Shown: positions 13,066-21,494 of the stretch, in pieces
Layout: each line of letters opens with the position of its first letter
Numbering within the stretch: the first letter of the stretch is position 1
Assembly (NCBI GenBank): GCA_004154925.1
Contig: QJNS01000136.1
Location: 124,001-188,000, forward strand
Direction of reading: 5' to 3'
Origin: Monosporascus cannonballus
Taxonomy: Eukaryota > Ascomycota > Sordariomycetes > Xylariales
Length of the DNA: 64,000 bases
Notes under the pieces: model-generated
Told to the model about the DNA's origin: nothing
The model's database searches: none
Seen by the model: the letters and a program-made list of their open reading frames with translations, nothing else
Made by a program: the position numbers and the translations under genes

Positions 13066-13695
13066 CTAGTACCGCCTGCGCGAGGGCTCGGGGCTCGGGC
13101 TGCGGCTGACGCTCTTCTCGTCGCGGCCGCGCATCTTGAGCCACTTCTTGGTGGCGAGGTGGAGCTCGCGCTCGAGGTCGGGGCTCGGGTTCTTGCGGTG
13201 GATGAAGTTGCAGAAGCCGCCGCGGACGCAGCCCTCGCCGCTGTTGAGGCGGCAGCAGGCCTCGCGGAAGTCGGTGACGGGGCTCAGCTCGCAGTAGACG
13301 GGGCGGCCGGCGTACCAGCGCGAGTTGAGCTCGTCGCAGGCGCGCTGGGCGCTGTCCTCGTACTTGAAGCGCGCGTAGACGTTGCCGACGAGGTGGTCGT
13401 TGGTGTTGTCGCAGACGACGAGCTCCTCGAGCTCGCCGTACCGGCACAGCTCGCACCACAGGTCCTCGTAGAAGGCGTCGAAGTGGTTGGCGCACTGCTC
13501 GGGCGTCAGCCGCGCCTTGGCGTCGTGCGCCGGGTTCTGGTACATGCTCGGCAGCAGGATCGTCTGCGAGTACGACGGCTTCACGTGCTTCCGCGAGCAC
13601 CGGTCCCCGTGCCGGCACGCCCCGATCTTGTAGTAGAACGAGCAGTTGACCTTGTCCTGCTCCGTGCCGAAGATGGAGGCGAGGAAGTTCGCCAT
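13066..13695 (-). CDS. U2AF small subunit (U2AF35/U2AF23)
   Basis: Intronless 209-residue protein, the small subunit of the U2 snRNP auxiliary factor, which reads the AG at the 3' splice site during early spliceosome assembly in the nucleus. Domain order is diagnostic: CCCH zinc finger 1 (C18, C27, C33, H37), an RNA-recognition-like U2AF homology motif at about 42-140 that binds the large subunit, CCCH zinc finger 2 (C148, C156, C162, H166), and a short basic Arg/Ser tail. The N-terminus MANFLASIFGTEQDKVNCSF is the expected family start, which fixes the ATG. Length matches fission yeast U2AF23 (about 216) and lacks the long RS domain of animals. Larger antisense ORFs over this locus are shadows caused by high GC. 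Confidence 0.96.
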   Translation of the reverse strand: MANFLASIFGTEQDKVNCSFYYKIGACRHGDRCSRKHVKPSYSQTILLPSMYQNPAHDAKARLTPEQCANHFDAFYEDLWCELCRYGELEELVVCDNTNDHLVGNVYARFKYEDSAQRACDELNSRWYAGRPVYCELSPVTDFREACCRLNSGEGCVRGGFCNFIHRKNPSPDLERELHLATKKWLKMRGRDEKSVSRSPSPEPSRRRY

Positions 13696-14778
13696 CGTGG
13701 GTGGGAAAGACGGGACGGTGTGTTTGCACGCGTGCGCTGCGACGATGTGGGCGTGTTTGGGAGCGTGGAGGAATCGCGGTTGTCAATCCAACAATTGTAC
13801 CCAGTCGGGATATATCGTATAACAGGCCTTTCGGAAGAAGAGGCGATCCTGGTTTCGATGCGCCGTCGCGTTGCGTTGAGTTGCGAAGTGTTTGTTCTCG
13901 TCAGAATGCGGCGGATGTTTCAATGTCAGAGACGAGGCGGAAATGGTAGTTGCCCCGAGTCAAGGGATTCGGTTAGAAAATTACAAAGCACATGGCGCTT
14001 ACGGGGGAAGGCTGAAGTGGGGCTTGTGGCTGACTAATCCGGCCTGTGGCGAACACCATGAAGGGAGGAGGCTCTATCTAGATTATTCTCCTGTCTCTGT
14101 TTCCAAGCTCGAATTGTGTATTACTTCATCATCTTTACCTGCAACCCATGTATCAATGGCAGATTTAATATGACTTTCTGTACCATCACCATTGTCGTTG
14201 AAGCATAATAGTGTTCACGTCTCCATCCGGCAGGGCTAGTCAGTAGCTATTGTCGACTTTCGTTGCCACCACTACCACTTTTAGCCATACACCCTTGCTC
14301 CTGATGATAGAAAGGCTCCTCGGCCATTTCTCAGAATTTCCCAGCCAATTCCTCCTATTACTGGCCCATAATAGTTGCCAATCTGATGAATTGACGCCGT
14401 ACCGAATATCCTTCATTTTTGGTCGTATATGTAAATATAACATGCATGGGGATTCGTAGACGGCCCAACCTAGCTTCCCTGAGGGTATGCATCCCCTAGG
14501 GCACATCCTCTTGCCTTCCGTACTCCCACCGGATCTACTTTGCGCCATCAAAGACTGACAGTCACCCCTTCAAGTACCGCTCGGACTCCTCTCTTAGCGC
14601 CAGTCCACCAGTCGCAAGGCCAAACAGCTCAATATCAACTAGCTCTCGACAGGTAGAATAACGGTTCGTATTTAGGCTTGACCCTTTACCAGTTGCCAGT
14701 GCCCTACAGCACCTGCATTCAGTTACTCACATCATGTTAACTCTGCGGGCTCCATCTAGTTGAAAAGGTGGTTTTGGG
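13696..14778. other. Intergenic, upstream of U2AF gene
   Basis: Contains the presumed U2AF promoter (divergent side) and otherwise small ORFs without recognisable content. Nothing else was seen. Confidence 0.4.
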
Positions 14779-15324
14779 TCACGTCTCATGGTCAGCAATC
14801 ACTTCCTTCTCCAGACGGACGTTAGACCACGCAATGTCCCTTTCTATCTGCGTATTCTATCCGTCTGCCCAGGTCGTCGACGAGGTTCGTGAAATCCTGG
14901 GCGGCCTGGTGGAATAACTCCGTACTGTGGCGTATGGAAGCACCTTTGCGTATCATCGGATTGACCGCGACGCGTCCTTTCAGTTCATTTTACATATCCC
15001 ATCGACCGACTCCGCGATCGCGACCTGCTCCAGGAGGTCTGTGATCGTCTGCGATACGTCTTTGATTTCGTCCCATAGCCTCCTCTTCGGCTTGGCGGCT
15101 GCATCTCCAGGCTTCGGAGGTGGTGGTACTTTTTGACGGTAAGTTGGGCGGGTGGGTTCTAAAGAAAACACGTTTTGGGGGAGTGCGGGTTTAGCTTGTG
15201 GTCGGCTGCATCGCCCCCGAACCAACCATGAACTGACGGGACATGGCGAATCGGAACTCGTTAGCTCCAACATGGCTATTAAGTCGGGAAGCCGATAGTT
15301 AACTGCGCTTCGAAACCCGGACAA
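14779..15324 (-). pseudogene. Unidentified gene fragment, probably broken
   Basis: A minus-strand ORF (start 15324) has coding character in its second half: a PPPPKPGD proline stretch, then an amphipathic helical region. Removing a 50-nt intron (GTAAAA...AAAG) in the donor TGGGATAT/GTAAAA extends it in frame into ICASIRHSTELFHQAAQDF and TNLVDDLGRR. After that the reading continues in another frame (IERDIAWSNVRLEKEV) up to a TGA at 14779-14781, so a frameshift is likely. The helical character recalls N-terminal domains of fungal HeLo or NLR-like proteins, but I do not recognise the family. It sits just downstream of the 344-residue ORF on the same strand. Start and intron are uncertain. Confidence 0.3.
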
Positions 15325-15456
15325 ACCGTGCTTCCCTTTCAGACCTGGATGATGCGTCCCCCGAAATCCCCCGTTCGGCGCGCGGGATGGGGCGAATCGG
15401 AATCCCAGAGGTAATCACGTCCCCTCACGACGTTCTTGATTCTCCTTGCCAGAGCA

Positions 15457-16491
15457 TCATCCAGAAAGGGCATCTACACTTGCGGCACGGCGCAGGTGTT
15501 GTAGCTGTCCTGCATCATGATGAATGTGCTGGTCGACTGCTTTAACAAGCGTTACGAGGTTGTCTTTAACCTTGTCCAGGATTCCATCCTGGGCCTCCTT
15601 TCCTGAGAATCCTCGAAACTTGTTTCTGGCATCGTCCCACGGGCTTGGAGCTGCCAGTTGGTCATCCAACGTATTCCTCTCGTTGATGAGGCCCTGTTTC
15701 CAGCTTTGCTCATCCGTTGATGCAGAGGTAGGTTTTGCTCCTTTATTTAACAATCTTAGTTCGGGCTTCTGTGAGAGAGGTTGAGCGGATTGTCCCGAGA
15801 CGGCATTCTGTCTGCCTGCAATAGATGCTACCCGAGCGTATTTGATTTTTCGGCGGTCGCAATACTCCTTCCAATATGAAGGGATAATTCGTTTCTCGGG
15901 CGGGACACGAATCCATCCCACACCCGCCATGTCCATTCTCTCGCTGACCGTTTGTGGCCAAGTCCCGAATCCCATTGTCTGATCGCCATAGATGCGCAAC
16001 ATCTCGAAGGATGTCAGAGACGGGAGGTGATTTATGGGGAGAAGGGAGTCATCCTTCCATCCTCTCTGGTGGCCCTCGGATATCACCCTTTCCAGAGTGC
16101 CCATGGTTTCCATCCAGAGGACGGAGTTTGCCGGCTGTTGCTGTGGTTTAATCTTGGTCGCGGCAGCGAGTACGTCAGTCAGATCAACTTCCTGGGACGG
16201 CGGGTGGGCAAGGATGAGGTTCTTCATGTAGGTATCAGAAGTAATCGCTCCAGCGATGGTATGCTTATCATGGTCGTGCAATTTTTTTCTCTTGGTCGCC
16301 TCCCCAGTAAACATTGCCTCCATGGGAGGAATCGTTGCCTTTCGCCATCGTCCTTTCATAGCACCCGCTCGCTTTTTTCTTTCAGTCTCAGAGACTGTTG
16401 TAGGGCTGCCATAATTGAAATCGGTGATGGGGAAGGCTTTGGGCTTTAGCCGCGAGTTTTTCCCCATTTTGAGGATCGTGATGCTTGTCAA
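15457..16491 (-). CDS. Unknown 344-residue ORF downstream of gypsy integrase
   Basis: A single uninterrupted reading frame of 345 codons with ordinary residue composition; I do not recognise the family. The N-terminal ~70 residues are basic (RLKPK, ERKKR, TKRKKLHDHDKH) and could bind nucleic acid. The middle contains tryptophan- and proline-rich segments (GFGTWPQTVSERMDMAGVGW, PSYWKEYCDRRKIKY). The C-terminus is polar with a HIHH motif. No signal peptide or membrane span is seen. It begins about 415 bp beyond the end of the integrase C-terminal domain on the same strand, the position of a third ORF in some LTR retrotransposons. It is intact while gag and pol are broken. It may be an element-borne accessory gene or an independent host gene. 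Start could be Met1 or Met9. Confidence 0.5.
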   Translation of the reverse strand: MTSITILKMGKNSRLKPKAFPITDFNYGSPTTVSETERKKRAGAMKGRWRKATIPPMEAMFTGEATKRKKLHDHDKHTIAGAITSDTYMKNLILAHPPSQEVDLTDVLAAATKIKPQQQPANSVLWMETMGTLERVISEGHQRGWKDDSLLPINHLPSLTSFEMLRIYGDQTMGFGTWPQTVSERMDMAGVGWIRVPPEKRIIPSYWKEYCDRRKIKYARVASIAGRQNAVSGQSAQPLSQKPELRLLNKGAKPTSASTDEQSWKQGLINERNTLDDQLAAPSPWDDARNKFRGFSGKEAQDGILDKVKDNLVTLVKAVDQHIHHDAGQLQHLRRAASVDALSG

Positions 16492-16906
16492 AGTCAGAGG
16501 TTATTGTCAGGTCCCAGTGTGAGGATGAAATCAAAGTGGGACAGTGTCAGGGTAAGAAAGTACAGAAACCAAGTGGTAGTCTTGTTCATAGGTGTCGGTC
16601 GGGTAATGAATCCCAGGTTCAAGAAACATGTCGGTATCTTAGATAAGGATGAATCAGTTCGAAAACCGCAGGAAAGCATGTAAAGGTCCCATCAGGAAGA
16701 AAGCAGTAAGGAAGTCTTGTCAAGAGGGCAGTAGTAAGTAGGTTTTGTCCGGGGGGGAGGGGGGGGGTAGTAAGGAAGTCCTGTCAAGAAAAGATCAAGA
16801 AGAAAGTAATACGGTACGTGATGTAAATGTCGAGGTGAGATGCAGTCCACATATTACCACTGAAGCCACCCCAGCCTCAGTAGTCGGCTTACATAGTCAA
16901 CAATCT
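16492..16906. other. Spacer with direct repeat and poly-purine run
   Basis: Between the integrase C-terminal ORF and the unknown ORF. A segment containing AGTAAGGAAGTCTTGTCAAG near 16708 is repeated with one change near 16770. A G-rich run, seventeen of eighteen bases G, lies between them at about 16750-16767. A polypurine tract for this minus-strand element should be purine-rich on the minus strand, so this run has the wrong polarity. Confidence 0.4.
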
Positions 16907-17263
16907 TCAGGTAGCAACTGCCGTTTCCGGCTTGCCCTTCTTGTTCTGAATCCCATTTCTACCTTTCCCTTTCCCTCTCTGCCTAACTGTTTGTCTCATA
17001 GGAAGAACCAGATCTCTGGATGTCCTCAGGTATCCCGTCCTTGGGACGAAGAGCTTCACTGCATCCTCGTGGTATTCATTCTGAATCTTTGATCCATCCA
17101 GGTTTTCCAGCCTGAAGGTCTTTCTTCCAACCTGGGAGCTGATGATAAAGGGACCTCGCCATTTTGGCTTCAGCTTGGGCTTCTTCCCTTCCCGCAGCAG
17201 CATTACGTAGTCTCCAACCTGGAGAGGCTGTCCTCGGCGTGCATGAATGGCCTGTCTTTGCAT
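16907..17263 (-). pseudogene. Integrase C-terminal GPY/F-like domain
   Basis: A 118-residue ORF with KWRGPFIISSQVGRKTFRLE, matching the W-x-GP(Y/F) beta-barrel module at the end of Ty3/gypsy integrases. The tail is basic (RQRGKGKGRNG). There is no clear chromodomain. It is in a different frame from the core above. Confidence 0.7.
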
Positions 17264-17341
17264 CCTTTGAATCTCGTAGCCAGAGCGGACGACTTCCTGA
17301 CAGTATTGTATCCTCGATACATGTTGGAGGACAAGGTCCTC

Positions 17342-18427
17342 TCAGTCCGGACCCTCTGGAATCTCAAAGGATCCTTGACATATGGCTGCCCTCAGCTCAG
17401 TCTCTTCTGATGGGGGGTATTCTGTCTCGAACAGGCTCCTTGAGAGGTGTCCGTACAGTATCTCAAATGAGGAGAATCCCATTCTTTTCATATACCGGGA
17501 ATTGACCTGTCGTAGGACTTCTGGAAGTTTAAGATCCCATTCGGGAGCCTCTTCCTCGGTCTCGTGTGCCATGGCCTGGGCGTTCACCTTGCTGAGTACA
17601 TCCTGGATGACCTTATTGAATGCCTCCACGAGCCCAACGCTTTTGTGGGACGTTGCCGGTGCGTTTGTGACTGTGATTCCCATTCTCTTCAAGCCGGAGT
17701 GGAATTCTTGCGATATAAAAGCGCTCCCGGGATCTGAATACAGGGACAAGGGAATCGTCCCGATCTGATCTATCCATAGCCGGGTCTTCTCCAGTGCGGT
17801 ATGAGAGCCACAGTCCCGTGTTGGGAAACACCATCCATACCGACTAAACATATCGACTATGCAGTAGATGTATTGGAACTGATTTCTCGAGGCTTTGAAA
17901 GGTCCTACGAAGTCTGAGACAGCGATCTGAAAGGGTCGGCATATCGTGATCGGCAGATCTGGCGCTTTGGGCTTCCCAGGATTAAATTGGGCACACTGAA
18001 TGCATCCTTGGACGTATTCCACTGTGTCCTTGGCCATGCATGGCCAGAAGACTGAGTGATTCAACTTCTTCAAGGTGATCAGGGATGAAAAATGACCTCC
18101 CTCGTCATGTGCCAATCTCAAGGCGTCGGATACCTCTGTTTCCACGAGACATCTTCTCCAGACACCGTGACGATGATGTTCAAGAACGTCGCCCTGGATC
18201 CGAAAGTCTCTGCACCTGTCTCGGAGGGCCCTCATTCCCAGTCTTCCTCTGTCCTCCTGCTCCTTGCCCTGCAGATATCCCCATACATCACAATACCACA
18301 TCGAGCTTCCGTACTTTGAAGTTCCTTCAGGTCGAGCTTCCATCTCAGCGAGGGATGATCCCACAAGCATCTTTTCAGTACCTTTATCGTCGGACCATTT
18401 CCAAACGGACATCATTCCGGAGCCCAT
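17342..18427 (-). CDS. Integrase core of gypsy element
   Basis: Contains an HHCC-type zinc-binding N-terminus (H...H in DALRLAHDEGGHFSSL, C...C in CIQC), then the DDE catalytic triad: Asp in VSDFVGPF, Asp in YSDPGSAF, Glu in GLVEAFNK, with exactly 35 residues between the second Asp and Glu. This is the D-x35-E spacing of retroviral and Ty3 integrases. The reading frame is open from 18427 to 17342, but the link to RNase H upstream is frame-shifted. The C-terminal domain continues in another frame at 16907-17263. Confidence 0.85.
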   Translation of the reverse strand: MGSGMMSVWKWSDDKGTEKMLVGSSLAEMEARPEGTSKYGSSMWYCDVWGYLQGKEQEDRGRLGMRALRDRCRDFRIQGDVLEHHRHGVWRRCLVETEVSDALRLAHDEGGHFSSLITLKKLNHSVFWPCMAKDTVEYVQGCIQCAQFNPGKPKAPDLPITICRPFQIAVSDFVGPFKASRNQFQYIYCIVDMFSRYGWCFPTRDCGSHTALEKTRLWIDQIGTIPLSLYSDPGSAFISQEFHSGLKRMGITVTNAPATSHKSVGLVEAFNKVIQDVLSKVNAQAMAHETEEEAPEWDLKLPEVLRQVNSRYMKRMGFSSFEILYGHLSRSLFETEYPPSEETELRAAICQGSFEIPEGPD

Positions 18428-18520
18428 AGTCTGTCCCGAAGATAGTCGGTCAATAAGGGTTGATTGCTTAGTTGGTTCCAGGGATTCGAGAAGCTCCTCA
18501 TACCCCCCTTTTCCGTCCCC

Positions 18521-19060
18521 CTAGACCCACAGTCCCCGTTCATCAACGTGTCCCAGATCCGGGAACTCGTCTGTGCACTCTGGGGATGGGAAGATGGTAC
18601 GTGACAGCGCGTCCGCCACTCTGTTTTGCGCCCCCTCGATGTACACCATTCTAACATTCAGTATTTTCAGCTCATCCGCCCATCTGGCGTAAATCCCCTC
18701 AACGTTTGGAGACTTCAAGAAGAAAGTTAAGAGCTTATGATCCGTATGGATGACGGACGGCGTCTGAGATCGGAAGTATCGCTCGTGGCGTCTGGCGAAT
18801 TCAACAATTCCACACAGCTCTCGTTTGTATGTCCCATAGTTTCTTTGTCTCTTAGTAAACAGGAAGCTGTCGTATAGCAGTGGCTTAGGGACTCCATTTT
18901 GTCTGAATGATGCAGCACCCAGCTGCATATCCTGACGCGTCGCAGTACATATCCACGGGCAGATCCCACATGTGCCCATGCATCTTAATAGCGCTGGATG
19001 CTTTCTGACGGAGGATGTCGAATGACAGGGCTTCCGCCTGGCCCCATTGCTAGGGAACAT
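18521..19060 (-). pseudogene. RNase H domain of gypsy element
   Basis: Follows RT with 11 bp overlap. The first catalytic Asp (CDASGYAAG) lies in another frame at about 18930-18950, and the rest (RNYGTYKRELCGIVEFARRH, then VIHTDHKLLTFF and ADALSR) is in this ORF. A frameshift near 18895 therefore separates the active-site residues. The motifs are those of Ty3/gypsy RNase H. Confidence 0.75.
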
Positions 19061-20474
19061 TTCCTTGTAGTCGAGATAGGGGCCTGGATATCTCTGAGCA
19101 ATTTTTGATCCACTTACGTGTTGGACCTATAGCTTCCAGAAACTGTCTGACGCCAGTTTGGTCCACGGGCACCGGCCAGACTTTGATTTTCTCAGTTCGG
19201 TCCTCCTTGATGGACACTCTTCCATGGATCTTGTGTGTCATTCCCAGGGCGACGATTTCCTCGCACCCGATGCTGCACTTCCTGAAGGCTAGCTTCAGAC
19301 GGGCCCATAGGATCCTAGGAAGGAAGTCATTTTCAATCCATTTAAGCTGCTCATCCACGTCTTGGTGAGTGCCAAAGATATCATCGATATATTCCACGGC
19401 TTCGGTCAAGGTACCTGGACATCGCGGAACTATAAATGAGTGTTCCGGGCAGGGCTCTGGGATGTGTCCCAACGCGATTCTCATCATCTCAGAAAAGGAA
19501 TGCCCGGCGGATTGTGTTCCCTGGGGCATGCGAGTTGGCTGCAGCTGAGGAAATCCTGGGATCTCGAAGGCTAGTATGTGCCTCGAGTCTGGGTGCACCA
19601 GGACGGCCCAGTATCCGTGCTTCAGGTCGAACTTTGAGAGGGATCCAATTCTGGGGTCTGACAGTCGTTCGTGGATATCAGCCAGTAGGGGTAAGTTGGT
19701 TCCTGGAAGGTCTTCCTCCACCTTGCCGTAGTTGATGGTCAAGCGAAGTTCCAGCCATGGGTCAGGGTTTTCCGCATCTTTATCCTTCGCCACCAGGACA
19801 GGCATCGCAGTCCAGTCAGACAGCTCTCCATTAGCTACAGAAGTAGATTCATACAGCCCTGCGTCAACACATTCTTGGGTCAATTTCCCCAACCAGTATA
19901 GCTGAGGGTTCGTCCAGGCTTTTCTCTTTGATCTGTTCCAGGGCTTGATTCCGTCCTTGAGTCTGACCCTATGCGTATATAGGTCTGTGGGGACAGCCAT
20001 ATCTGCGATAGAATGGGCTCCGCAGTCGCGGTAAGTGTACCACACTTTCATATGATGCATTTTTAGCTCTTCCCGGACCAGAGTGCCAAAGCTGAGTCCC
20101 GAGGACTCCCACCATGACAGCACTTCCTGATCAGGCACCCCAGCTGTGGTGACAATCGGTCGTCTCACAATTCTCCGATCTGTTGGGTAAGGTGCCAATT
20201 CCACAGGACCAGTATCAACAAGGCTCTCTTCATTTTCAAGGGATGGATACAGTACTTGATGCTCTCCAGGAACAACCATCTGGCTTGGTGCGACGTCCTC
20301 TGGGGCCAGTGTGTTCAAGTAGGACTGCAGCTGGCGGTAGATACGCTTGGAAGACCGGGATGCCGTCAGCCTCGGTGCATGGGCGCCCTCCCAGCACTGG
20401 GAAATAAATACAGAATTTAGTGACATGTTCTCTGCTCTGCGTTCCTCCCAAAGGGTCGTAGTAGATGATTCCAC
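19050..20474 (-). CDS. pol: Reverse transcriptase of gypsy element
   Basis: Open frame of 474 residues. The RT core includes FDLKHGYW (282-289, first catalytic Asp at 283), MPQG (316-319), and YIDD (362-365, the catalytic pair). Then comes a thumb-like region ending in the LEAIG/ISRPLSRL connection toward RNase H. It would copy element RNA into cDNA. The catalytic residues are intact, so this part of the element decayed little. The N-terminal ~160 residues are linker from the protease. Because upstream frames are broken it is unlikely to be made in the normal polyprotein. Confidence 0.85.
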   Translation of the reverse strand: MESSTTTLWEERRAENMSLNSVFISQCWEGAHAPRLTASRSSKRIYRQLQSYLNTLAPEDVAPSQMVVPGEHQVLYPSLENEESLVDTGPVELAPYPTDRRIVRRPIVTTAGVPDQEVLSWWESSGLSFGTLVREELKMHHMKVWYTYRDCGAHSIADMAVPTDLYTHRVRLKDGIKPWNRSKRKAWTNPQLYWLGKLTQECVDAGLYESTSVANGELSDWTAMPVLVAKDKDAENPDPWLELRLTINYGKVEEDLPGTNLPLLADIHERLSDPRIGSLSKFDLKHGYWAVLVHPDSRHILAFEIPGFPQLQPTRMPQGTQSAGHSFSEMMRIALGHIPEPCPEHSFIVPRCPGTLTEAVEYIDDIFGTHQDVDEQLKWIENDFLPRILWARLKLAFRKCSIGCEEIVALGMTHKIHGRVSIKEDRTEKIKVWPVPVDQTGVRQFLEAIGPTRKWIKNCSEISRPLSRLQGNVP

Positions 20475-20542
20475 AAAGCTCTCTAATGATACATGTTTGT
20501 TGGAACTCAGTTTTCCGACATGGCCGGGTCTCCCCTGGTCAT

Positions 20543-21494
20543 CTATTTTGCCGTCTCGTCTTCTGATTCGGATTCTGATTCAGATTTTCCGCTCTCGTCA
20601 GACTCGTTTTCTTCAGAATCTAAGGACGGTCCTCCCATCGCCAAGGCTAGTTTGTGCTTTCGATCCATTGACAGGGAGGGTCCCTGCAACACCTTCGGAG
20701 TCTCATCTACCAAGGGGTTTCCAATGGTCAGTGTGTTATTTCTGATGTCAAAGGATGCCATCACATCCCACAGCCAGGGAAGCCCAAGAATCAGCAAGGT
20801 GTTCATTTTGCCGCCGTCTGGCTGTAGGATAGCCCAGACGGACCTGGATATGCCTTCTACAGTTGTGTTGAACACGACAAATTCTGAGACGGGGTCTGTC
20901 TTTCCCGATGAGGTCAGGAGGAAGAGTTTGTCGATGCCGAGGTCTTGAAGGGCTCGTCTTGTCATTCCAAGTTTATCCACCAATCTCGGATGAATCAGGT
21001 TAATATCGCTTCCCTGGTCGGCTTGTCCCATATCCTAAGGTAAGACACATGACATCATTTTTTTGTCCTTCATGAACTTGATGATAGGGTTGACCCTGTA
21101 TGTCTTTGAGGGCTTAATAGTGGTCGAATTGGCGTTGAGTTGGCTCTTCATCTTGGCGTTATCTTCTGGCGGTACCCTCCACCTTCTCCCCTGTTCTTGT
21201 AGACAGATGTCTCAGATTCTTGCAGAAATCCGGACTGATCTGCAGGACGTCAACCAGTGACAGTTCCAGGGTGGTGCGTTTCAGAAGGTCCTGATAATCA
21301 AAGGCGCCCTCTCCTTTTCGCGCACGAATCTCGCTTAAGGGCTTTGGAGGGGCACCAACAACACGGGGCTTCCTGGGCTTTCTGCTCCTCTTCTTCTCTG
21401 GGGTGAGGTCATTATTCAGCAGTGTGGTAACAGGGATCGAGGTGCCGTTTTCTGCTCTCCTTTTTTTTCCCTGGGTTCTCAGTAGCGGCTGCAA
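20543..21494 (-). pseudogene. Linker and aspartic protease of gypsy element
   Basis: The 21494-21159 ORF continues gag after a frameshift at an A/T homopolymer near 21465 and carries a helical segment (LELSLVDVLQISPDF) typical of the region before gypsy proteases. After a stop, 21031-20543 holds the protease with ADQGSDINLIHPRLVDKLG, a variant of the retropepsin active site where the usual D-(T/S)-G triad reads D-Q-G. The remainder includes LILGLPWL, the normal ILG motif of the fold. It ends in an acidic Ser/Glu tail before reverse transcriptase. Confidence 0.7.

Noticed and set aside
12914..13786. Minus-strand ORF of 290 codons
   Set aside because: It overlaps U2AF in another frame and is arginine-rich, as expected for a shadow of a GC-rich gene.
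12931..14037. Long plus-strand ORF of 368 codons
   Set aside because: It is antisense to the U2AF gene, GC-driven, low complexity (Ala/Val/Glu-rich) and lacks any motif.
15954..16449. Plus-strand ORFs over the unknown gene
   Set aside because: They are shorter antisense frames of the 344-residue minus-strand ORF.
16745..16770. G-rich run as gypsy polypurine tract
   Set aside because: The purine run is on the plus strand while the element is on the minus strand, and no LTR edge follows.
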